Below, one piece after another: positions 18,662 through 24,823 of a DNA stretch of 51,723 nucleotides. The first letter of the stretch is position 1, and the number at the start of each line of letters is the position of its first letter. A model generated the notes under the pieces. That model was not told the DNA's origin, ran no database searches, and saw only the letters and a list, made by a program, of their open reading frames with translations. The position numbers and the translations under genes are program-made. This DNA comes from Streptomyces bicolor (GTDB lineage Bacteria; Actinomycetota; Actinomycetes; Streptomycetales; Streptomycetaceae): contig NZ_JOFS01000047.1 in the NCBI RefSeq assembly GCF_000719285.1, forward strand, positions 1-51,723. The letters run 5' to 3'.

Positions 18662-18712
18662 TTGGTTTCCACTTACTTAAACGAATCGAACGCGTGGTTG
18701 GTTTCCTTACTT
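18662..18712. repeat. Pair of direct repeats upstream of the graspetide precursor
   Basis: TTGGTTTCCACTTACTT at 18662-18678 is repeated as TTGGTTTCCTTACTT at 18698-18712, differing by a two-base insert, 36 bp apart. They flank an AT-rich patch that is unusual in this window and lie 74-124 bp upstream of the precursor start. This looks like a promoter with a tandem regulator site. The factor is unknown. Confidence 0.45.
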
Positions 18713-19003
18713 TCTGTAATCAACGGGGCCGGGCGGTCCGGCCTGGGGGGAGCGGCGCAGGGTACGCAGTGCCAGCAGGAGCACGCCGATGTCGTCCAGA
18801 TACACCGGATCGGGCACCAGATCGGTCGGCAGCACGAAATAGAGCAGGGCACCCCAGAACACCCACCGCGGGCCGGTCGGCAGCCCGGCGCGGCGCAGTG
18901 TGCGCCGCGTTCGCACGAGCCGCACCAGCACCGCGACGGCCACGGCGAGCAGGACGGCCGCGAGAGCCACGGCGACGACGATCAGCGTGGTGGTCGACTC
19001 CAC
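18707..19003 (-). CDS. DUF1232 (YkvA-like) membrane protein
   Basis: A 98-aa protein from a GTG start (VESTTTLIVVAVALAAVLLA). The start is chosen because AAGGAGGG lies at ideal spacing. One long hydrophobic segment fills about residues 6-28. A second hydrophobic stretch, ALLYFVLPTDLVPD, contains the P-x-D-L-[VI]-P-D signature of DUF1232, followed by DDIGVLLLALRTL. The family has no established role. Its 3' end overlaps the repeat region upstream of the graspetide operon, so read-through into that operon is possible. Confidence 0.82.
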   Translation of the reverse strand: MESTTTLIVVAVALAAVLLAVAVAVLVRLVRTRRTLRRAGLPTGPRWVFWGALLYFVLPTDLVPDPVYLDDIGVLLLALRTLRRSPQAGPPGPVDYRK

Positions 19004-19294
19004 CGGACCCTCCTTCAGCCCTCGGTGCGCACCACGCGCACTGCTGGTCGGATTCCCGTTCGCGGCGTGCACATTGCATGACGGCGGTCACCCGGCGCAC
19101 CTCTTCACCCGTCAGGACGGAAGACGCGTAATCGGCCCGGACACCTCCCTGGCCAGGTGTGCGGTCCGTCCAGCCACGCACCGGAGCGAACCCGCTCGAC
19201 GCAGTACGCGGCCCCTACGAGTCCTGCGCAACCGCCGTACGCACCCACGCGCACGGGCCGACCGCAGTCGGTTCCCGTACTTCTCGCGCACCCG

Positions 19295-20422
19295 CTAGCG
19301 GTCCGACGCCTCCGGCTGCTCCTCGACGGCCCGGCGAGAGCGGGCCGAGCCCTTGAACCGCTCGAAGGTCCGGGTCAGCTGCTGGAGCGGGGACGCGGAC
19401 GGGCCGGCGGGCGGCTGGGGCCGCGGTTCGGCCACGGCGTCGGCGGACTCCCGGTAGGCGGCCAGCGCCGCGTGCGCCTGCTCGGCGGCCTCCCGGTAGA
19501 GGTCGCGGGACTTCGTCATCGCCTCCAGCGCCTCGGCGTACATCGCCACGAGCTTGCGCTCGCGTTCGAGCTCCTCCTCCAGTGTGAGCAGCCGCCAGTC
19601 CTCTCGCAGGGCGGTGAGGGCCTCCTCGCCGCCGTCCGGCAGCGGGCGCGGCAGCGCGGCGAAACGCGTGACGGCGTGGATGAGCTCGGCCGGCTCCGAG
19701 CCGTCGAGGAAGACGCTGCGTACGGCGAAGTCGTCCACGTCGTAGTCCGACGGCGCCGGAGTCCCGGGCAGCACCACGGCACCCCCGCGTGGCACCTGAA
19801 CGCCGACGTCCCGCAGCGCCCAGTTCACGACGCGCAGTTGGCTCGGCGCCGCCCGGTGCTCGACCACCCGGTGGCGCAGGCCCGGCGGCAGCATGCCGGC
19901 CAGGGGCACGCGGCCGCGCTCGTCCGTCGTCATGGCCTCGTGGACGACGACGTGGATGCTCCAGCCGTCGCGCACGGACTCCCGCAGTACGCGCCGTACA
20001 TCCTTGTCGTCCGGGGGCAGCGGGTTGATGTCCCTCAGGCGCAGGCCGGTGACCGCGTCGTGGTCCCAGGGCGTGTCCGGCTCCCGGGGCCAGAACATGG
20101 CGGCCGGCGACGGCCACCGCGGGTCCCACGGGGCTTCCGCCTCCGCGGCCAGTACCCACAGCTGCCCGCTGCCGGAGTCGTGCTCGACCGTCAGCCGGGC
20201 CCGCACCGTCACCGATCCGGCGACCCGCCATCGGGCCTCGAAAATCCACTCCTGGGCACCCTCGGACTCGGGCACCTCCAGAAAGTCGTCTATGTCCCCG
20301 CTGTCCTTGAGCTGCCGCAGAGTGAGCCGGAGGACGTCCTGCGCGGCGGGTCCGGGGTGGCGGCCACGGGCCAACCACACCGAGGGCGGGGTCGTGGGGC
20401 GGGCGCTGGGGGAGCTGGGCAT
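19295..20422 (-). CDS. Hypothetical protein with C-terminal coiled coil
   Basis: A 375-aa protein starting MPSSPSARPTTPPSVWLARG; codon bias supports the frame. Residues about 20-250 form a mixed alpha/beta region rich in Trp and acidic residues, with no motif I recognise. Residues about 270-345 form a heptad-like helix (LREDWRLLTLEEELERERKL, AMTKSRDLYREAAEQAHAAL). The final 30 residues are Pro/Arg-rich (ARSRRAVEEQPEASDR). The ATG at 20422 has only a weak upstream ribosome site. Upstream in-frame starts extend into sequence with poor codon bias. There is no signal peptide or membrane segment, so it is probably cytosolic. The 291 bases before its stop, back to DUF1232, hold nothing I recognise. 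Confidence 0.7.
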   Translation of the reverse strand: MPSSPSARPTTPPSVWLARGRHPGPAAQDVLRLTLRQLKDSGDIDDFLEVPESEGAQEWIFEARWRVAGSVTVRARLTVEHDSGSGQLWVLAAEAEAPWDPRWPSPAAMFWPREPDTPWDHDAVTGLRLRDINPLPPDDKDVRRVLRESVRDGWSIHVVVHEAMTTDERGRVPLAGMLPPGLRHRVVEHRAAPSQLRVVNWALRDVGVQVPRGGAVVLPGTPAPSDYDVDDFAVRSVFLDGSEPAELIHAVTRFAALPRPLPDGGEEALTALREDWRLLTLEEELERERKLVAMYAEALEAMTKSRDLYREAAEQAHAALAAYRESADAVAEPRPQPPAGPSASPLQQLTRTFERFKGSARSRRAVEEQPEASDR

Positions 20423-20579
20423 GGGTCCATCTGTGGGCGGGGGTACGTGGTCGTACCAGTATCGTCGCCACAGGTGGCCGTCGATCGAGCGGGGTCCGCA
20501 CACGGGGTGTGCGCCGTCCGCACAGCCCGGCCGCCGTTCACTCGTGGCCCGCACCACGTCCGGTCATGACAATGGCCCG

Positions 20580-20626
20580 GTGAGCAGGACCCGCCCACCA
20601 TCCGCATTGGGGCGGGTCCTGCTCAC
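20580..20626. terminator. Strong hairpin terminator, perfect 17-bp stem
   Basis: GTGAGCAGGACCCGCCC (20580-20596) and GGGCGGGTCCTGCTCAC (20610-20626) are perfect inverted repeats around a 13-nt loop. The hairpin starts 15 bases past the stop of the lamin-tail gene (minus strand), so it ends that transcript and insulates the gene downstream. Confidence 0.85.
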
Positions 20627-20641
20627 GCCTTGCCGCCGGGC

Positions 20642-21136
20642 TCAGCCGTGGTAGGTGATGTAGCCGTTGCGGTCAGGGTCGTTCGAGCTCCTGGTGTAGG
20701 AGTGCGAGTCCGCGCCGGCCCCCGAGGGCTTGTACAGGTAGATCGAGTCCTTGTCGTTGTTCCACATGAAGTTGCAGTTGTCGCGGTAGACGACGTTGCC
20801 CGCGTCGGAGTCGGTGCCGTTGCCGCCCCGGAGTTTCACGTAGTCGCCGGGCTGCAGGTAGTGGTTGGCGGTGAAGGCGAAGCGGTTGCCCGCCTTGTCC
20901 TTCACGACGTAGCCCTTGAGGTTGACCGTGGTGCCGGACGAGTAGTTCTTGATCGTCAGGTACTCCTCGTCGGTGTTGCCGGTCCGGCAGTTGTTGGAGT
21001 CGCTGCCGGGCGCGTCGTACTGGATGCCCTTGATCTTCAGCGCGGACGAGTACTCGGTGGCCTGGGCCGGGACGGCGGACAGTGCGGCCAGCGTGCCGAC
21101 GGTGGCGGCGGATATGGCCAAATGGCGTATGCGCAT
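20642..21136 (-). CDS. Secreted lamin-tail-domain protein
   Basis: A 164-aa protein with a clear Sec signal peptide (MRIRHLAISAATVGTLAALSAV, cleavage near AQA-TEYSS at about residue 27). The mature part is a lamin-tail-like beta sandwich: EEYLTIKNYSSGTTVNLKGY, VKDKAGNRFAF and LQPGDYVKL are the usual strand signatures. A cysteine in SNNCRTG and another in YRDNCNFMWN probably form a disulfide. Exported lamin-tail proteins are common in Streptomyces and often lie beside nucleases or surface proteins. This one stands alone between a terminator and the DUF1152 gene. The role is unknown; an extracellular binding function is likely. Confidence 0.88.
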   Translation of the reverse strand: MRIRHLAISAATVGTLAALSAVPAQATEYSSALKIKGIQYDAPGSDSNNCRTGNTDEEYLTIKNYSSGTTVNLKGYVVKDKAGNRFAFTANHYLQPGDYVKLRGGNGTDSDAGNVVYRDNCNFMWNNDKDSIYLYKPSGAGADSHSYTRSSNDPDRNGYITYHG

Positions 21137-21238
21137 GGAGAAACATCCCCCCTGTGTGGAGCTTCTGTGAAGATCAGGAGTGTATACAGCCGACGCGACG
21201 GCTGGAACGACTTCACCGAAATGCGAGACGCGGGTGCG

Positions 21239-22204
21239 TCAGTGCGGGTAGGTCCGAGGTGGCCGCTGGCGGGCGAGTTCGTCGCGGAAGTCCTCGATGA
21301 CCGAGCTGATCTGGCGCATGAGCGCGGTGTTCTCCAGCCGGTCGAGATAGAGGTTGCGGCGGGCGAGGGCGGGCGCGTCGACGCAGAAGTACAGGGCCAT
21401 GAGCGGATTGACGAACAGTTCGCTGTCCCTGGTCCGCTCGGTGAACCGGACGTCGCCGAAATCACCGCGTACGGCGGCGGCGACCGAACCCTGGACGATG
21501 CTCGGGTGACCCGGTGTGCACCGCTGGGCGTGCTCCACCGCCTCGAGGTAGAGGCTCGCCTCGCGGCTGTCGCGCGGCAGCGAGAACGCGCCGAGGTAGC
21601 CGCCCTCGCGGTCCAGTGCGGCGAGGTTCTCCAGCACCAGGGAGTGGTTGACGCCGTGATAAGCGTCCACCCCGAAGCCGAGGCACGCCACCAGCCGCAC
21701 CGCGACCTCGTCGAGCCCGGCCACGGCGGCCAGGCTGGCCATGTCCTCCTCGGGTGTGCCCAGCCCGTGTTCGTCGCCGCGCATCAGGATGTCGGTCCCG
21801 CCGTCCACCAGCACGATGGCGTCCACGCCCTGCAGATGCTCCAGGAGCGCGCGATAGGCGTCCCTGAGCGGCCGTACGCCGGTGCGGGCGAACGCGTACA
21901 CCGTGTCGGGCAGATCCTGCGCGGCCAGCCACCGTGCGAGTGTGCGCTCGGGGAAGTAGTCACCGCGGGTGGCGGTGTCCGGGCGTATCGCCGCGACGTC
22001 GTGGTCCACCCATACGCCGAGGTCCAGTCCGTACAGGTCCGCGAAGGACAGGTTGGCCAGGTGGACCTCCTTGCCGGCCGCCCGCAGCGCGAGGGCCAGT
22101 GGCACACCGGCGTACACGTCGAAGCCGCCGCCCGCGCCGGCGACGAGCACCCGCCGCGCCTCGCGCAGCCGGGTGAAGAACGGGGGTTCGAGGAGTGAGA
22201 ACAC
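21239..22204 (-). CDS. DUF1152 domain-containing protein
   Basis: A 321-aa cytosolic protein from a GTG start (MFSLLEPPFFTRLREARRVL). The glycine-rich segment VLVAGAGGGFDVYAGVPLAL near the N-terminus resembles a nucleotide-binding loop. LVDGGTDILMRGDEHGLGTPEEDM in the middle is the most characteristic stretch of DUF1152. The C-terminal part is helical. The family is widespread in actinobacteria and archaea without a known reaction; the loop suggests a nucleotide or cofactor ligand. No strong ribosome site precedes the GTG, so the start is less certain than the family. It is transcribed alone. Confidence 0.82.
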   Translation of the reverse strand: MFSLLEPPFFTRLREARRVLVAGAGGGFDVYAGVPLALALRAAGKEVHLANLSFADLYGLDLGVWVDHDVAAIRPDTATRGDYFPERTLARWLAAQDLPDTVYAFARTGVRPLRDAYRALLEHLQGVDAIVLVDGGTDILMRGDEHGLGTPEEDMASLAAVAGLDEVAVRLVACLGFGVDAYHGVNHSLVLENLAALDREGGYLGAFSLPRDSREASLYLEAVEHAQRCTPGHPSIVQGSVAAAVRGDFGDVRFTERTRDSELFVNPLMALYFCVDAPALARRNLYLDRLENTALMRQISSVIEDFRDELARQRPPRTYPH

Positions 22205-22248
22205 CGGGGGACGCTAACAGGGGCCGATCAATGGGGCACGTGAGAAAG

Positions 22249-22283
22249 CCGAGAGGGCCGAGGTGAACCCCCGGCCCTCTCGG
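22249..22283. terminator. Hairpin terminator downstream of fprA
   Basis: CCGAGAGGGCCG (22249-22260) and CGGCCCTCTCGG (22272-22283) pair perfectly over 12 bp with an 11-nt loop, just past the fprA stop and before the DUF1152 start. Confidence 0.8.
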
Positions 22284-22301
22284 TCGGTCCGCGTCGGCGA
22301 C

Positions 22302-23666
22302 TTACGCGCCGCTCTCCCGCAGCATGTCCTCGCGCTCGACGATCTTCACGCGCTCGCGGCCCTGCGGCTCGCCCAGCGTCTTCTCGGCGGCGTCCAGCCT
22401 GTACCAGCCCTCCCAGGTGGTGAAGCGGACCTCGCGCTCGGCGAGGAACGACTCCACGGCCTCCGGCTCCGGCGAAGCCGGCGTCTGCAGACGGCCGTTC
22501 GTGAAGTCGTCCAGGAGGTTCGACACGGTCTCGTTGGCGTCGCCCTTGGTGTGGCCGATCAGGCCGACCGGGCCGCGCCGGATCCAGCCGGTGACGTACG
22601 TCGACTGCAGGTGCTCGCCGGACTCCTGGATGACCCGGCCGCCCTCGTCCGGGACCGTGCCCGACTCGATGTCCCAGGGCAGCTTGGGGAGTTTGTCGGA
22701 GAGGTAGCCGACGGCGCGGTAGATCGCCGTGACGTCCCAGTCCTTGAACTCGCCGGTGCCCTTGACGTTGCCGGTGCCGTCGAGTGCGGTGCGCTCGGTG
22801 CGCAGGCCGACGACCTTGCCGTCCTCGCCGAGGATCTCGGTGGGCGACTCGAAGAAGTGCAGGAACAGTTTGTGCGGGCGGTCGCCGACGTCGCGGATCG
22901 CCCAGTTCTCCAGGGTCTTGGCGACCATGTCGGCCTGCTTGTTGCCGCGCCGGGTCTCGATCGAGCCCTCGTCGTAGTCGATGTCCTCGGGGTCGACGAT
23001 GACCTCGATGGTGGGGGAGTGGTCGAGCTCGCGCAGCTCCATCGGGGAGAACTTCGCCTGGGCCGGGCCACGACGGCCGAACACGTGGATCTCCAGCGCC
23101 TTGTTGGCCTTGAGGCCCTCGTAGACGTTCGGCGGGATCTCCGTCGGCAGCAGCTCGTCCGCCGTCTTGGCCAGGATGCGGGCCACGTCCAGGGCGACGT
23201 TGCCGACACCGAGCACGGCGACCTTCTCCGCCTGAAGCGGCCAGGTGCGCGGCACGTCCGGGTGGCCGTCGTACCAGGAGACGAAGTCGGCCGCGCCGTA
23301 CGAGCCGTCGAGGTCGATGCCGGGTATGCGCAGCTCGCGGTCGGCCATCGCGCCCGTCGAGAAGATCACGGCGTCGTAGAACGCGCGCAGGTCGTCCAGG
23401 CTGATGTCGTTCGGGTAGTCCACGTTGCCGAAGAGGCGGATCTGCGGCTTGTCGAGCACCTGGTGGAGGGCCGTGATGATGCCCTTGATGCGGGGGTGGT
23501 CGGGGGCGACGCCGTACCGGATCAGTCCGAACGGCGCCGGCATGCGCTCGAAGAGGTCGATGGACACACCGGGTTCGGCGGCCACGTCGGACTTGAGCAG
23601 GGCGTCGGCGGCGTAGATCCCGGCGGGGCCGGCTCCGACGATGGCTACCCGCAGGGGGCGGGGCAT
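22302..23666 (-). CDS. fprA: Ferredoxin/adrenodoxin-type NADP+ reductase FprA
   Basis: A 454-aa flavoprotein beginning MPRPLRVAIVGAGPAGIYAA, the FAD-binding GxGxxG. AVLGVGNVALDVARILAK is the NADPH-binding loop. Further family signatures are PFGLIRYGVAPDHPRIKGI, FGRRGPAQAKF and the late GWIRRGPVGLIGHTKGDANE. It passes electrons from NADPH to ferredoxins, serving P450s or iron metabolism. The ATG is preceded by GAAGGGAAC at good spacing. A DmdR/IdeR-like iron box lies 48 bp upstream, so iron-limited induction is likely. A P450 is encoded about 24 kb away, but nothing links the two directly. Confidence 0.94.
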   Translation of the reverse strand: MPRPLRVAIVGAGPAGIYAADALLKSDVAAEPGVSIDLFERMPAPFGLIRYGVAPDHPRIKGIITALHQVLDKPQIRLFGNVDYPNDISLDDLRAFYDAVIFSTGAMADRELRIPGIDLDGSYGAADFVSWYDGHPDVPRTWPLQAEKVAVLGVGNVALDVARILAKTADELLPTEIPPNVYEGLKANKALEIHVFGRRGPAQAKFSPMELRELDHSPTIEVIVDPEDIDYDEGSIETRRGNKQADMVAKTLENWAIRDVGDRPHKLFLHFFESPTEILGEDGKVVGLRTERTALDGTGNVKGTGEFKDWDVTAIYRAVGYLSDKLPKLPWDIESGTVPDEGGRVIQESGEHLQSTYVTGWIRRGPVGLIGHTKGDANETVSNLLDDFTNGRLQTPASPEPEAVESFLAEREVRFTTWEGWYRLDAAEKTLGEPQGRERVKIVEREDMLRESGA

Positions 23667-23713
23667 GATCAGGTTCCCTTCGAGCGGCGACAAAGCGATC
23701 TCGTCGGGAAGCC

Positions 23714-23732
23714 TAAACTAAGGCAAGCCTAA
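23714..23732. promoter_or_regulatory. Iron box (DmdR/IdeR/DtxR-type operator) upstream of fprA
   Basis: TAAACTAAGGCAAGCCTAA agrees with the 19-bp consensus TTAGGTTAGGCTAACCTAA at about two thirds of positions, including the TAA and CCTAA ends and the central AGGC. It lies 48-66 bp before the start codon, over the expected promoter. The regulator is inferred. Confidence 0.7.
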
Positions 23733-23752
23733 GTCGGTACACGGGTCCGATC

Positions 23753-23779
23753 TATGAGCTCATAAGGCCACCTTATGAG
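23753..23779. promoter_or_regulatory. Clustered palindromes upstream of fprA, candidate second operator
   Basis: TATGAGCTCATA (23753-23764) is a perfect 12-bp palindrome. CTCATAAGG (23759-23767) and CCTTATGAG (23771-23779) are perfect inverted repeats with a 3-bp spacer. The half-site TATGAG/CTCATA thus occurs three times. The AT content and symmetry suggest a protein-binding site rather than a terminator. Confidence 0.5.
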
Positions 23780-23836
23780 CCGCAGAGGCGTGCGCGGCCA
23801 CTCTCCCATGCGCGTGCGAGGCAGGTTCGGGCAGGT

Positions 23837-23864
23837 CCGGCGCCCCGTCGGTGCGGGGCGCCGG
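23837..23864. terminator. Hairpin terminator of the chitosanase gene
   Basis: CCGGCGCCCCG (23837-23847) and CGGGGCGCCGG (23854-23864) form a perfect 11-bp stem with a TCGGTG loop, 8 bases past the chitosanase stop on the minus strand. Confidence 0.8.
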
Positions 23865-23871
23865 GTGCTGC

Positions 23872-24690
23872 TCAGTCGAGGTGATAACTGTCCCCGTACA
23901 CCTTCCAGTCGAGCGGTGTGTTCAGGTCGAGGTTGCCGTTGCGCAGGAACACCCGCTGGGCCGTGTCGACGCGGCTGGTGTCGCTGTGCGCCTCCTCCTG
24001 CTTCATCGCCCACACCCGCGCGTCCAGGAAGGCGTGCAGGTAGGTGACTTCGTCGCCGCCCTGCGCCGGTGGCCGGGCCCGGTTCAGGGCGCGCCCCCGG
24101 ATGTTGCGGAAGCTGGCGGGGTCGGTCCCGTCGCCGTGCATGACGATGGCGTCGTAGTAGGCGAACTGCCCGAGTACGCGCAGCCCGTCCGTCTTGCCCT
24201 GCCGCACGGCCGGGTTGAAGTAGACCCGGTCGCGTTCGTTGTCCTGCGCCCGACGGAACTCCTGGTCCTGCGCCGCCCGGGCCCAGTCGCGCGGGTAGTG
24301 CGGGTCGAGCCCGTCGTGGGAGTCGGTGCCGTTCACCCGGCGCAGCGCCGGCAGGTACGGGGCGAGGACGTTGCCCGGGCGGCGGTCGGCGTACAGCTCG
24401 ACGAGGTCTAGCATGTCGCCCGTGCCGGAGCAGAAGCCGATGATGCCGGCGGTGTAGCCGCGGCCGTCGCCGATGTCCTCGATGTACTTGTACTGGGCCT
24501 TCCAGTCGAGCGAGGAGTTCTCCGCGCTCGACACCAGCTTCATGGCGATCTCCTTCTTCGCCGGGTCGTCGAGTCCCACCGCTGCCTGGAGCGCGGCGGC
24601 GCGCGGGGAGTCGATGAGCGGGACTGACGCGAGGGACGCACCGATCAGTGCGAGGAGGGTGCGGCGTGAGGTGGGTGTGGACTGCTTCAC
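23872..24690 (-). CDS. csn: Secreted chitosanase, glycoside hydrolase family 46
   Basis: A 272-aa precursor. The signal peptide has a twin arginine (TSRRTLLALIGASLASV), so Tat export is possible. The mature enzyme hydrolyses beta-1,4-glucosamine links in chitosan. Glu57 in SSAENSS and Asp75 in EDIGDGRGYT have the same 18-residue spacing as catalytic Glu22/Asp40 of the Streptomyces N174 enzyme, and Thr80 matches its Thr45. Other family blocks are GFCSGTGDMLD and HYPRDWARAAQDQEFRRAQ. It is monocistronic with its own terminator, and palindromic sites lie in its promoter region. In Streptomyces, chitosanase genes are repressed by the ROK protein CsnR and induced by glucosamine oligomers; that control is likely but unproven here. 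Confidence 0.95.
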   Translation of the reverse strand: MKQSTPTSRRTLLALIGASLASVPLIDSPRAAALQAAVGLDDPAKKEIAMKLVSSAENSSLDWKAQYKYIEDIGDGRGYTAGIIGFCSGTGDMLDLVELYADRRPGNVLAPYLPALRRVNGTDSHDGLDPHYPRDWARAAQDQEFRRAQDNERDRVYFNPAVRQGKTDGLRVLGQFAYYDAIVMHGDGTDPASFRNIRGRALNRARPPAQGGDEVTYLHAFLDARVWAMKQEEAHSDTSRVDTAQRVFLRNGNLDLNTPLDWKVYGDSYHLD

Positions 24691-24738
24691 GGCGGCTCCA
24701 AATGGTGGTGGGGGGTGGGGAGTTGGCCGTAGGCGACA

Positions 24739-24761
24739 CTGATAGGAAGGTTTACTATCAG
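24739..24761. promoter_or_regulatory. Inverted-repeat operator upstream of the chitosanase
   Basis: CTGATAG (24739-24745) and CTATCAG (24755-24761) are perfect 7-bp arms around GAAGGTTTA, 49-71 bp before the start codon. Position and symmetry fit a repressor site such as a CsnR box; I cannot verify the match to the published box. Confidence 0.6.
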
Positions 24762-24795
24762 AAGCGGATCGGGATGCACACCGGTTGCGCCAAAG

Positions 24796-24815
24796 GTTCG
24801 TACCTATCTACGAAC
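24796..24815. promoter_or_regulatory. Second inverted repeat between chitosanase and the phosphatase gene
   Basis: GTTCGTA (24796-24802) and TACGAAC (24809-24815) are perfect 7-bp arms with a 6-bp spacer. It lies 8 bp past the phosphatase stop and about 106 bp before the chitosanase start. It could be a weak terminator or an upstream operator; AT-rich arms favour the operator. Confidence 0.45.
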
Positions 24816-24823
24816 GGGCACAG

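Noticed and set aside
22302..23666. Glutamate synthase small subunit as an alternative for the fprA product
   Set aside because: No N-terminal Fe-S cysteine domain is present, and the start, loop and C-terminal signatures match the FprA/adrenodoxin-reductase family.
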